54,335 nucleotides of DNA, taken from positions 653,550-707,884 of the forward strand of contig BCLD01000005.1 of NCBI GenBank assembly GCA_001600875.1, written 5' to 3'. The position numbers were made by a program, and so were the translations under genes. The number at the start of each line of letters is the position of its first letter. Position 1 is the stretch's first letter. The DNA is from Solicoccozyma terricola (lineage: Eukaryota > Basidiomycota > Tremellomycetes > Filobasidiales > Piskurozymaceae). Positions 24,181 through 35,743 of the stretch are shown piece after piece. The notes under the pieces are model-generated. The model was not told the origin of the DNA, made no database searches, and saw only the letters and a program-made list of their open reading frames with translations.

Positions 24181-26029
24181 ATGCCGTTTCACCGGATACC
24201 ATCCACCAAGCCAGCTCGACCACCAGAGAGGAGGGGGACGAGGAGGACTCGTCTACCACCCGCATTCCTGCACCTCCTTCTCCTCCTCCACCTCCTCTTC
24301 CTCGCAGTCAGCATTCCAGCCTCTGCGCAAGAGATCTCCACTATTTTCACCTTTCCGGACCTGCTCACGCTACCCATCCAAGACTCACGCGGTGCCATTT
24401 ACATTCAACCTCCCCACGATTCCTCGGACATCGACACCGTCGTGCTTTATGTCACATTCAACATCTGCTCGGCTCCGACTCCTTCGGACGGGAGTAGCGT
24501 AGCAGCCAACTCTCCCCGAATCTTCATCACCAACTCGAGTGCTATTTCATTCCCTTCGACGGACTCGACGTCATTTCGAAGAGACACCTCTACGACTGGG
24601 TTTAGCTATTCCACATCCACCAAGAGCTTGGTATCCAACTCACTTGTCAAGGGCACAAGTAATGTATGGTCTATCGCATTGAATCAAGGGTTTGCAAATT
24701 GGACAGGGTGGGCAAGAGATGGATTATGGGTGAATGTAACGGACGTTCAAGCCGGTGTGGATATAGAGGTCGGTGTGTCTTACACTGGTGAGTTGGCTGT
24801 GGGATCCGCTCGAACTACACAATTGAACCAGCTTACCTCCGCAGCTCCCATCCACGCCATATACGCATCTCAACCTCTACTCGGAGACACGACCTCTTCC
24901 CAAAGCCTCATCTTCTCACCTTCCCTCGCTCCATACAACATCACTCCACCATCCTATCCAAACTACACCCTCTCTTCTCCATACCCACTTCAGGACACTC
25001 GACCTCCTTCTCTTGGCGTACAGCAAACCACCATCGCGTTCGTACCCACCTCCTCGTCCCCCGCTCTCAACGAGCTCTCCAATTCGATGTGCGCGATGCA
25101 ACGAGCATTCAACGATACTCAATCTGGGAAGGATGGTAATAGCTCGACTACTTCGGTGGAAACGGTTGTACAGAGGTTGGACGGTTGGAGAACAAGTTGG
25201 TGGACGAGTGGACTGCAGAGTGATCAAAACTATACAGCCTGGGTGATAGAGGTTGAGGGTGCGAGCGGGAGAGGATCGATGTGGGGTCCGATCATGTTGG
25301 CAACAAAGCAGGGTGAGAGAGAGCGAATGTTTTTTTTTCGTGGATTAACATGGTCTCCCTTGGCCATACTCACGTCCCGCCCCCCCCCCCTTCCCCCCCC
25401 CCCCCTCCCCTCGGTCCATCACAGCCGACTTCCCATGCCCTCTGGCATATCAACTAGATCTATGTCCCTCTATCGCCTACGCTGCAGCCATCGACACGGA
25501 CTCTGGTAGTCCCGTAACGACTCTACCTGATGCGTTACATGACACCCTCGTAGCGAGCCTGAACGCGTTCAGCACGTCGGTGTCTTCAACTGCCTGCGGT
25601 CGTGACCTCTACTCTCCCGTCTCATCATGCTACGACTGCTTCAACGAGTATCGAGAATGGCTCTGTCGGATGATCATACCACAGTGTGCGGATACAGGGA
25701 CGTCATCGTCTTCGGACAACATCCAACCTCTCACGATTCAACGAACACCATCGAACCCGAGAACGAACTTTACTTCGACACCTACGTACACATACAACGA
25801 ATTACTTCCCTGTCTGTCTATATGTCGACGTGCTGATCGAACGTGTCCTGCCTTTCTCGGGTTCAAGTGTCCACAACGCACTGTGAACGGGAATGAGTCG
25901 TACGGATTCAGGTCTGTGCCGCAGCACGGCGGCGCGGAGGGGTATGGTGAGGGTGAGGAGGATGGCGGGGTGGACGAGTGGGGGAACAGATGGTGCAACG
26001 GACTGGTGGTAGAGGGTGGCAGTATGTGA
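24181..26029 (+). CDS. MID1: Mid1-type stretch-activated calcium channel subunit
   Basis: Regulatory subunit that works with the Cch1 channel at the plasma membrane or ER for Ca2+ influx under stress. ATG 24181 is chosen because a basic N-terminus and a Leu-rich signal peptide (HLLLLLHLLFLAVS) follow, ending near ASAQE. The ectodomain has many N-glycosylation sequons and blocks such as VNVTDVQAGVDIEVGVSYTG. An intron with a C-rich end (about 25312-25423) is joined as KQ-ADFPCPLAYQLDLCPSIAYA. The Cys-rich C-terminal domain follows: ACGRDLYSPVSSCYDCFNEY, LCRMIIPQC, LLPCLSICRRADRTCPAFLGF and WGNRWCNGL. These match the Mid1 family. Length (about 575 residues) fits. Divergent from RPL23, tandem with SEC24. 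Confidence 0.9.
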
Positions 26030-26341
26030 AACCGGGAGGGATGTGTGTTACACTGTATATATGGGTTGTACAACTTGCCTTCATCGACGGAATGTCACGT
26101 GACAATCGGCGTGGATGGTGACGGTGAGGGCGAGTTGGGTGATGGCGAGCTCGAGCAGCAGAGTAGCGAGCAGACAGAGCAGGTCAGGTCATCGATCAGC
26201 AGCGTCTACGGGGTACTGGGCACTGGCTACTGCGACTTCGACTGCGACTGCGACTACGACTGCGGCAGCGGCAGCGGCAACGTCACATAGCTCCTCTTAC
26301 ACCTACCCTCCTTCTCCCCACCACCGTCATCATCTGCCGCG
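26030..26341. promoter_or_regulatory. MID1-SEC24 intergenic region with a CACGTG palindrome
   Basis: 312 bp. It contains a perfect 12-bp palindrome TGTCACGTGACA at 26093-26104, an E-box core bound by bHLH/Cbf1-type factors. It also has a GACTGC-type tandem repeat at about 26233-26280 just before the SEC24 start. Confidence 0.55.
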
Positions 26342-29300
26342 ATGGCTCATCCACGTCGGTACGCAGTCGACCCATCGCTACAGGCGTCTACACCACCACC
26401 ACCACCGTCTCAACAGTATCAACAATACCAGCAGTATGATGGCGCGACGACACACCCGGCCACCGTCCCAGCTGCCTTCGACCCAGCATACCAGCCAACT
26501 CACCCTCGTCAAGAGCGTTCATACCACAGCGATCTGCCACCTCCACCACCACCACCACCTCCCCATACCTTCCAATCAGCTTCCAACGTCAACCCGGCGG
26601 CGTATACAGCTCCGTCACCTCCGCAAAATCACATCCCTCAACCGCCGCATAGCAGTGGACCATCTCTACGTGGTCCCAAGCCGCGAATAGACGCCAGTCA
26701 GGTTCCAAGTCCGATAGAAGCCGCCGAACTCGATCAGAATCTCTATGATCAGGAGGACTTTGAGACGTGTAACACAAAGGGTCTGGTGCCCCTCGCTGGG
26801 ACGGATTACCGTGGTGTAGATCAGGGTGAGTAGCGGGAGGTCATGAACATTTCCACTGAACCAGCGGCGAACGAACCCTAACACCACACCCCACTACATC
26901 CCTCCAGGCAACTCACTTCCTCGGTACATCCGACCAACGCTCACCCACTTTCCATCCTCATCATCCCTCCTGGACACCTCCCAACTTCCCTTCGGTCTCA
27001 TTCTCCAGCCGTTCGCTCCTCCACGATACGACGAAGAGCCCATTCCTCACGTCATTGACTTTGCGATTGCTGGTAATGCAATCGAGTCCGCGTCCGCAAG
27101 TACCCCTCCAGGTCCACCGAGATGTCAACAGTGTAGAGGTTACATCAATCCGTGGTGCAAGTGGGTGGATGGTGGACAAAGGTGGCAGTGTAATCTGTGC
27201 CAGTCCTTTACAACGGGTGAGGTTTAGGTTTATAAAAGACCTCAATGGGAGAAGCTTTGGCTGATAGATAGGTCGCTCCTCCGCAGTCGACCCTTCCTAT
27301 TACGCCCACTTGGACTCCACTGGAGTCCGCATGGATATTGGCAGTCGACCAGAGCTCCGATTTGGCACCGTCGACTTTGCAGTCCCACCCGCATACTGGG
27401 CAGAGAATCCGACTTCTTTCCTCGAGCGCGGACTGTCTCACACAGGTGATCTTCTTGCCTCACTCAATGACGCGGTAGTAGCTACGACTGGACATATACC
27501 AACAGAAAAGGAAAAGACTCAAAGACAGAGAGAAAAGCAGAGGGAGGATCAACAGCTGCGTCGACCGCAATCCATCGGTCGTGTCTTTGCTATCGATGTC
27601 TCGTGGAATGCAGGGAAGACTGGTATCATTAGCGAGGTTTGCAAGAGAATCAAGACGATGTTGTATGGGGATACTCCTGTCAGTCAAGGACAGACTTCGC
27701 AACATCCTCCAACAGGTCGTGTCGCAATCATGACCTACGATCGATCCCTACATTTCTACGATTTATCGGTGAGTTCGCCGTCTGGCTTATCTTTAGAAAT
27801 CCTATCTCCAATACCTAATCCAAACTTCATCGACTCTCGCGGATCAGCCCGAACGCGAAAGACCACATATGATGATGGTACCCGATATCGATGAGCCCTT
27901 TGTGCCTCTAGCAACTGGTTTCCTAGTAGACCCAATCGAATCCAGACAACAAATCGAAGCGTTGCTTGATTTACTTCCAGCCATGTACGCTGAGAACCCG
28001 TATGGCGAGGTGGCGATCGGAGCGGTCGTCAAGGGCGTCTTGACTGGTTTAGTAAGTCGCGGTGTCCGCTGGACATGTCTCAGGGGCCGCCACTTTAACG
28101 CTTGCCGAACGGGCCCTTTCGCAGACAACGCAAGGTGGCCAATTGAACATTTTCGCGAGCGCGCTCCCGACCACTGGACCAGGCAAGCTCAAGGCTCGAG
28201 AAGATCCCTTGATTTACGGTACCGACAAGGAGCGACAACTATACGGTCCTGGGGACCCCTTCTGGCGGAATACAGCCGAAGAACTCTCGGAAGCCGGCGT
28301 TGGCGTCAATTTATTCCTGTTCCCAGAGAGGTACATGGATATTGCTTCAATCGGTGAGCAGTATGAAGGATGTTGTTCCCCATTCGTTGGCTAATGAGGG
28401 AAGCATCTTCGTAGGTACACTGGCAACCGTTACCGGCGGCAGCGTCTTCTTCCACCCTCGCTTCGATGCAATGCGTGATGCCACGCGCGTCACCGAGGAA
28501 TTGCAACGAATCGCCCGAGATGATGTGGCGTACAACGCTGCCGTGCGAGTGCGTTGTTCCAATGGTAAGCAGATCTCGGTGGGAATGTCGTGAAGATCAC
28601 CGACACATCATCCCTCTTCAGGCCTCCGGGTAGGGGACTACACTGGCAACTTTCACCAGCGCACCTTGACCGACCTCGACTTTGGAAACATCAGCTCGCA
28701 GTCCTCCTTCGCCGCTTCATTGCGTCACGATAGGAAACTTGACGACCGCCAAATGGCTTTCGTGCAAACTGCGGTGTTGCATACGACCGCTGCCGGGGAG
28801 CGTCGTGTACGTGTAATGAACCTCTCAATTCCAATCACGAGTCATATCGGCAACATCTTCCGCTTCGCCGACTTCGACGCCAGTTTACTGCAGATTGTGA
28901 AGGAGGGTGAGCTAGCCGCGAGTATCCTGCAACCCAAAGCTGATGTTGACTATCACCATAGCCATGGTCCAGACCACCCTGAAGTCGCTGCCAGACATCC
29001 GGAGAGCGCTTACAGAACGATGCGTGAAGGTGTTATTGATGTATCGAAAACATTGCGCGGCAGCAACGCAGCCGGGTCAGGTTAGTGGTGATGGCAGCGC
29101 AATTTCAGCCACGGAAGAGTTGACGGCTCCTCTCCTCTCCTCGCAGCTTATCTTGCCCGAGGCATTCAAGATGTTGCCGCTGATGACGTTGTGCTTGCTG
29201 AAGAGCAAGGCTATCAAGGGTGAGTAGATGGCCTATAATCGATAGTAAACGCAGTGTTAATCCCTTTCGTATTCCAGGCGGCAATGTCGCTTCCGACGTG

Positions 29301-30035
29301 CGTTCGCTGTACATGCGCTCACTTCGGTCGATGCCTCTCACCAAGACTTCAATGTTCTTGTACCCACGAATGGTTGCACTTCATAATCTTCCCGACAAGG
29401 CTGGATTTGCTGGGCCAAACGGACGGCTAGAGCATCCCACATACATGCGGGCATCTTATGCGTACATGGTCGCTGACGGAGCTTACATGATCGGTAAGTG
29501 TGCAAGGCCGGAGTCGATTGTGTTGACTGACATTGCTTCCATGCTCCAGCAAACGGCGAGAATGCGATAATATGGCTTGGCTCTGCCGTGTCGCCCCAGA
29601 TCTTGCGGGACATGTACGGCGTTGGACACCTGGAGGAGCTGGACGTACGGACGGTGAGCAGGGAGGTCTTGGTGCAGTGAGACTGTCAATTGACCATCAA
29701 TTCTTGACAGACTGGCCTGCCATCCCTCGACACCATTCTATCGGCGCAGATCAGGAATATCCTGGCACACTACGAGCGGCTACTAGGCCACGCGCTGCCT
29801 GTCAACATTGCACGACAGAACGTCGATGGTTCCGAGATGGAATTCGCGAACATGCTTGTTGAGGATGCAAACAACGACGCACTGTCCTACACCGAGTGTG
29901 AGTGGTATGGATGATGGTTACATACGTGGCCCCACTGACAGTATCCACGCAGACCTCATGTCCGTACACAAGTCAATAACTGAAGAATTGCATGGGAACG
30001 GCCGTAGTGAAGGATGGAAGGCTCCGTGGTCATGA
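26342..30035 (+). CDS. SEC24: COPII coat cargo adaptor Sec24
   Basis: Sec24 pairs with Sec23 in the inner COPII coat and selects cargo at ER exit sites. Order seen: a Pro/Gln-rich N-terminus with poly-Pro runs (about residues 1-110); the zinc finger CQQCRGYINPWCKWVDGGQR...CNLC; the trunk (RVFAIDVSWNA, GRVAIMTYDRSLHFYDL, ATGFLVDPIESRQQIEALLD, GQLNIFASALPTTGPGKLKA, GVGVNLFLFPERYMDI, GGSVFFHPRFD); the beta-sandwich region; the helical domain (KVLLMYRKHCAAATQPGQLI, LPEAFKMLPLMTLCLLKS); and a C-terminal gelsolin-like domain (ANGENAIIWLGSAVSPQILR). It ends GWKAPWS. About ten short introns interrupt it. The long charged stretch EKEKTQRQREKQREDQQLRR in the trunk is a local insertion. The stop is only 51 bp from that of the convergent phosphoesterase gene. 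Confidence 0.95.
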
Positions 30036-30086
30036 CGAAATCGTTGATGAAACACAAACGAGGGTATAGCATGATTTTATGAGAGG

Positions 30087-31655
30087 TCAGATGTCGTCGT
30101 CAAAGGTCGTCCGAGGTGCCGTCGGATCTGAGCAGACATCTTCGAGCAATTTGCCAGAGAGTACACTGAGATCAACGTCCGGTGTGCGCGAGAGTGGCTT
30201 CGCGCCCTTCTGAAGCATGAGCATCCACGATATCTGTGCGAGAGTGAGCTAGAGTCAGGGTCCAGTGAGACCTCCGTCCGCTTCGCCCCCACCTTCTCAG
30301 TACCATCGCTTTTATACTGGGTATTCATTTCCTTCAGGATGAAGCTGTGGTTTGAGAGCTGGTCGGAGAAGATCAGTGGCCATGAATTAGACAGCGAATG
30401 CGTGGCGTTTCCAGCACACCTTGCGCCCGGATCTGCGATAAATGGAAAGGGTGGAAAGGGTCGTCATGCTGCAACATAACCACAAGAGACATCCCCACTC
30501 ACTTGAGTGTAAAGAATATCGTCCGCCTGTGTCCTCGAGTTTTGTTCTTATTGAGCGCGATGGCAAGCTGGACTTCCTCGTGTGATCCTAATCTGTAGGG
30601 CGCGCTGTCAGATGCAATACTAATTTCCTGTTGCTCCATCAGACCATCCCCTCACTCGTCTTCCTCCCCAGGACTGCCTTCGCGATCGTGTTTTCTGCCT
30701 ATCTCATATTCTCCGATATCCCAAACGACTGCCGTTTACCTTGTGATCAGTCAGGGTTCTCCAGTTCACCTTTTTCCAACACTCACTAGTCCCACATTTG
30801 ACGCCACTCGAATGAGCTGCTCAAAGGTGAACGCCCGGTAAACGGTTTGCAAGGCGAAAATTGATGTCAAATCGATGACGTACTATGCCCATCTGGACCT
30901 TCAACGGTCGTATATGCAATACCATGCACCGTGGTCTCGATAGCTCGATGCTGCGTCACTTCTCCCTCACCGAGTCCAATGAAGCCTTTCTGTGAGTCGA
31001 GGAGGAGGATAATTAGCCACAGCCCATCGGGTTCAGGTGCTCGTTGATGTAAACTTGCTGGGATAGCCCACGAGAAGGTACCACCGTTGACTTGCATGCG
31101 AAGATCATAGTGAAGAGCTGTGGACCCAGGGGATCCCGGTTAGAGGAAATTTGTACGCGCAACCTTAACGATGTCATTCACCAGTAGCCTGTAAGACCAA
31201 TAGGAGTTGTTCAGTAGCCGCCCGAAGCTGTGCATCGATCCCCCCCCCCCCCCCACCTGATGTTTCTGCACCACAAAGAAGTTTCTCTTGAGTAGTGACG
31301 GGAAGAGATGTGTATACTGGTCGACAACGTCAAGTTAATGATCATCTCAGGGGAGCAAACGACCTAGATAAATCATTACCATTCGAGAGAACCCCCATAT
31401 CCCAACCCGTTCCTTGTGACCCCCGTCATCGAGTCGATGTGGCAGTGTTTCAATACATGGATCCATTCTACTACTCGTTCGATGGATGGGGTGATGTTCC
31501 TCCTCTTCCATCGCCATAGCAACCTGCAAGTCATGATCTAGTCGTCTACGTTTCAGGATCTGCTCCTGGTCTTTGGCTGCTATGTCGTCTCCCGAAGGCA
31601 CAGCTTCTCGTCGTCTCCTTGACGCCCGCTCTCGGGATATCTGGATGGCGAGCAT
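30087..31655 (-). CDS. LigD-type 3'-phosphoesterase (PE) domain protein
   Basis: Stand-alone protein with the 3'-phosphoesterase fold known as the N-terminal domain of bacterial/archaeal DNA ligase D, which trims 3' ends in DNA repair. The start ATG 31655 opens a basic region (AIQISRERASRRRREA, KRRRLDHD). Then comes RNFFVVQKHQATALHYDLRM. The His-x5-His-Tyr-Asp-Leu-Arg spacing equals H42/H48/D50/R52 of the Pseudomonas PE domain. It is followed by FSWAIPKGFIGLGEGE and ETTVHGIAYTTVEG (H84/Y88 spacing), then DIGEYEIGRKHDREG. Joined exons: 31655-31380, 31316-31257, 31188-31182 (7 nt), 31117-31059 and 30989-30884; later exons are less certain. The intron 31058-30990 is GC-AG. The last exon encodes SWMLMLQKGAKPLSRTPDVD and ends TTFDDDI. 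A repair role is inferred from family. Confidence 0.8.
30990..31058 (-). other. GC-AG intron in the phosphoesterase gene
   Basis: Starts GCAAGT and ends CTCACAG, 69 nt, with a GGCTAAT branch-like site. Removal joins FSWAIP to KGFIGLGE, giving the SWAIPKG motif of the family. It is a multiple of three without a stop, so retention would insert 23 residues in frame. Confidence 0.7.
31182..31188 (-). other. 7-nt microexon in the phosphoesterase gene
   Basis: Sequence GCTACTG, preceded by CTTACAG and followed by GTGAAT. The introns on either side are 68 nt (31256-31189) and 64 nt (31181-31118). Joined, CAG GCT ACT G + CT CTT CAC TAT gives QATALHYD, restoring the exact spacing between the two metal-site histidines. 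Skipping it would shift the frame. Confidence 0.8.
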
Positions 31656-32693
31656 GATGAATGTCGCATGGCTTGTGGGGTGATGATCTGATGACGATGG
31701 ATGGACCGTACAAGTCAACTTGTACGAGCTCTCGATATATACTTCAATGCAACATGCTGATTTCGATCTTCACGTGTTTTGTACCTCTTACGACGATCAT
31801 CGATGACAATATTTCATCATAAACGGACACCTCCCTACACACTCTCGCATACATGTTCCCAGCATCTGAAAACTAGGACGATCGGCTATCGGCTGTTATG
31901 AATGGGAGCAGCCGACAAACCGAATTTCATCCAAGCGAAGGACGCCGCCGAACAATCATCGTCCAACCTTGCAGCGAGTTACCGCCGTTCCAGTCGTCCG
32001 TCTAACGTCCTGCAAACATCCAAACCAAAGGCGAGTGGGAGAAAAAATAAAAAATTCCTTCTTCGAAATCGGATGAGGGCTACCAGTAATCGGGTCGACC
32101 GTGGGTGGGTGGTCGAGGACTGGAGCCCTGTCTAGACTCGATGTGTGTTGAACCATCGTCTCACACGGGATAGACTACGACGACGCCCTTCACATCGATG
32201 ATCGATCTCCTGCGCTGGTGCGGACACCTGCCAGGAGACGATGGGTCGATGTAATGGTGCTGTCTAGTGGTGTTGAGCTGATATGTGGTTGATGAGGAGG
32301 ATGGACACCACGGGTTGGGACTGTTTTCCCCTTTTTCCCTTGGGGCCAGAGGGTGTGACGTGTCATTTAAATTCGCCACATCAAAGGCAATTTACTAGGT
32401 CGGAGAGCCATCCACCACTACTTCGACAACAGACAGGGTCCTGCAGGCACAACAGGGATACTGTGTACCGTGTCCCTCGGGGCCAGGCTGTAGAACCACC
32501 CGTTGCTCGTACAATATACATAGTTGTAACAATATCATTTGACTATGGATACAGGAACTACTTTCATCTGCCGTTTTTACGCCGGCTTGGTCAATATACG
32601 ATTGATCCGATCTGAGGTTCCTGCTATTGTATGCAGCCTCGATGGTCACAGGAACCTATCGGAGTATACTTTCACCTACCCTTCACCCGACCC
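31656..32693. other. Intergenic stretch, no gene supported
   Basis: About 1 kb between the phosphoesterase start and the transporter stop. It holds short ORFs on both strands (for example 31902-32135) with no recognisable motif and no splice logic. No repeats or RNA genes seen. It presumably holds the phosphoesterase promoter and the transporter 3' UTR. Confidence 0.4.
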
Positions 32694-35366
32694 CTAAACC
32701 CTCGAATCCTTCTCGTTGACCTGCGACATCTGCGTCTCTTTCTTTCCAAGAGGAGCGTCGGCGGTACCAAAAGCTGTCTGGTCAGAGTCCCGAGAGAAGT
32801 GACGTCGTCGTGTGCCGAGATCTTCGACATGGTCTGACATCTGTTTCGCCTTGATGTCTTGCTCGGCATCATCTCGAGAGCTGTAACCAGGTGGAGCCCA
32901 TTTTCCAGATTGCCAGGCCTTGAGACCGGGCTCAGAGTACATTGCATTCACAGCTTCCAAGGAGATTCCAGAGCTTTCGTAGAGGAAGAGGTAGACGAAT
33001 ATCTAGAGGAATGGATGTCAAAAGAAAAAAAGAAAAAAAGGGGGCTTGGTGAGCATGAACCGCAGCTTCTCCAGGGGGGTTTTCTTTCGGTCAACACTTA
33101 CAGCTCCAGCCAGATTGCAACCAGCAAAGACATACTGGTTCGTAGACATGAGGAGGACAATCAGTTATGTTCCCAAGAACCAGCAACAAATGGGAAACAT
33201 ACTCCGTAAGCAAAGTTGATCTTCTTGACGATGAATGGCGTGAAGAAGGCGAGGACTGTCCGGGGCAAGGTGTGGGTGCATCGGTTAAGACAACCGGCTT
33301 CTAATGCCTCGACGATCACATCTACTCACGGAAATTCCAAGTCCAGTTCGATGCTGTCGCAAGGGAAGCTTGTCGAGCTCGCTGCTCGGCGCCAATGAGA
33401 ATGCAAACGATTAACGGTCCATCACCCCCCCTCCCACAACAGATAAAAACCACCAGCTCACGTTTCGCATGTGGAAGGTCTCTCCGGTCAAGATCCAAAT
33501 ACCAGGACCCCAAGTAGAGGCGAATCCGAGAATGAATAAACAAGCAGCGACGATCAAGAACGTTCCGGTGCTCTTGGTGGTGGTGTCTTTGGTCACGCCG
33601 ACACTAGCAAATGCAAAGAGCCAAACACTCTGCCACAATCCTCCGATGATAAGTGGCCAGCGTCTTCCAAATCGCTCCAATATCCACAGGCCGAGGAAGG
33701 TACCTGCCGGCGAGTCGGCGTTCATTTAGTCATAACATACGTAGAATGGGGAGTAGGTTCTTGCTCACATGCGAAGTTGACAGCACCTGATAGAGAGCAG
33801 TGGCACATTAGTATCTGTTCGTTCTGTTAGACGACTGGCCTATAGCGCGCACCCAAAATCACTTGCGTGATATATGAATCTTGAATTCCAACACTGACGA
33901 AGATGGTAGCTCCGTAATAGAACTAAGGAGATGGCAGGGAATGCGCAACGCAGTGATAAACAAAATGATCGTTCCCCACCTGTCTTCCCACTCACAAAGT
34001 AATTGGCTCCCGTAAGCTGCTGGAACATTTGCAACATCATACCGAGCATAGTCCTATATGCCGTCTTGTGGCCACCCTCATAGCCAATGAAGCACTCTAG
34101 CCATGACCCTTCCCCTACTCGCTTCTCTTTTTCGACGTCATTGGCCATCTCGTTGAACTCGGCCTGTCAAAGGTCAGGCAAGGGTATTCAGTCGGTCTCT
34201 TCACCACAGTCCCCAAAGACGCCGCAGAGCTCACCTGAACGACAGGATGGTCAATTGAAGCGCCGCGCACTCTCGCAATCGACTCGAGAGCCTCGTCTTG
34301 TTTAGCGCGGTGCATCAGCCAACGTGGAGATTCAGGCATGAATAGAATCCCAATTCCAAGGAAGGTTCCAAAGACAATACCCAGGGAAATGACGATCCGC
34401 CAGGAACCCGAGCTGTTTGACGGATATCCACGTCAGTCAGATATGCGCCCGTGGTGAGTGGCGTGATGTGACGATTCGCAACATACTTATTGAGCGTGCG
34501 AGTGCCAATGCAGATGCAGTATGCGACCAGGACTGTTGGATGTTCCGCGCAAGTCAGCAACTAGTTCCGCAAAAGCTTCCTTTGCCAAAGTACTAACTTC
34601 CAAACGTAATCATCAATTGATAAGTAGCGATCAGAGTTCCTCGAAGCTGACGCGGGACCGTCTCTGCTTGATACACGGGAACGGCTGCCGACAGAGCTCC
34701 CACACCGAGTCCAGCGACAATACGGCCAATCATAACTTGGTACCACGCGTTGAATGAAGTCACTTGAGAACAAACGACCTATCAGGTTTTGGAACACGGT
34801 GCGCAACTGATGCAATGCTTCCCACCTTGAATAATGACACCCACGCAAAATACACCGCAGAACACGGTGATCGCATATCTCCTTCCAATCGCATTGCTGA
34901 AGTAACTACCGATTAGGGCACCAATGAGAGTCTATTGTATACCAATGACAAATGTCTGTCAGCTTGCAACGCCTGCACGGGTCCTTCCTTCCAAGTCTCA
35001 TACGCACTCCAATGCTGAGCATGGCGACGATAAGGCCTTCTCGGACGACAGAGAAAGCATACTTCCCGGTGCTAGGGTCATATTGAGCGAATCGTTTTAG
35101 GAAGTCTTCCATGAGCAGTATATCACTGATTTGACCTGTTTCAATCAAGGAGGACGTTAATGGAAATGAAATAGAAGAGGATTGGGGTAAAGTTGCGTGC
35201 CTGTGTCATAGCCAAATATGAATCCTCCGCAGGATGAGAGGAGAGCGAGCACAATGGTCATATAGCCGACCTCCTGTGAGGCGTGCAGAAGACCTCAGCA
35301 GATGAAGAAGACGGGGCATGTGATTCGCGATGGAATAATGCTACTTGCCGTTCCCTTGATATGCAT
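32694..35366 (-). CDS. MFS sugar porter, hexose/glucose-transporter type (Hxt/Rgt2-like)
   Basis: Twelve-helix sugar porter for monosaccharide uptake at the plasma membrane. Seen in order: VLALLSSCGGFIFGYDTGQI; IVAMLSIGTLIGALIGSYFS; GRIVAGLGVGALSAAVPVYQ; ETVPRQLRGTL; MPESPRWLM; the central loop ASIDHPVVQAEFNEMANDVE; QQLTGANYFFYYG; LGLWILERFGRRWPL; and FLYESSGISLEAVNAMY with a cytosolic tail GKWAPPGYSSRDDAEQD ending NEKDSRV. The first coding exon is only 18 nt (35366-35349, MHIKGT). It joins EVGYMTIV through a 75-nt intron whose donor must be GCAAGT to keep frame. The loop and FLYESSG motifs are those of glucose-type Hxt/Rgt2/Snf3 porters; the true substrate is unknown. Neighbour of GH127 on the same strand. 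Confidence 0.88.
35274..35348 (-). other. Probable GC-AG first intron of the hexose-type transporter
   Basis: The donor GCAAGT follows GGA ACG in phase 0, the acceptor is CCTCACAG, and the next exon begins GAG GTC GGC TAT ATG. The GT two bases later would put the frame out and lose the first membrane helix. Confidence 0.65.
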
Positions 35367-35743
35367 CGTGATTGTCAGTAATTTTGTTGCAATGGTATGG
35401 TCGTTCGGGGATGGGTCAACATCGGTAGACTGTCCCGCCAATCATCTATGATATATATCCTACGAAACAGACGTCATGGGATGTAGTTTGGGTGGTGTCC
35501 GCTGCCCCCGACCCCAGCAACTCCAATCCACGCGTCTATTGACGTCACAGGCCTTCGCCACCGAGCTAGCTCCACTGTCTCACCTGTTCATGTGATCTGC
35601 CCCGGGTCTTCACCAGGAGGGCTCATGAGCACCACTCGGGTGCGGAACTCCATTGGATTCGCTGCCGACTCGTTTACTGGGTGCGGATGCTCTTTGGTTG
35701 GCTTTAATTTACAAGAGCTGTCGATCTATCATCTGCGGAACTA
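35367..35743. promoter_or_regulatory. Intergenic region upstream of the hexose-type transporter
   Basis: 377 bp between the transporter start and the GH127 stop, both minus strand. It contains TGACGTCA at about 35541-35548, a CRE-type palindrome. No gene seen. Confidence 0.45.

Noticed and set aside
31902..32135. Possible small gene between the phosphoesterase and the transporter
   Set aside because: No recognisable motif, no splice partners, and overlapping ORFs on the other strand are just as long.
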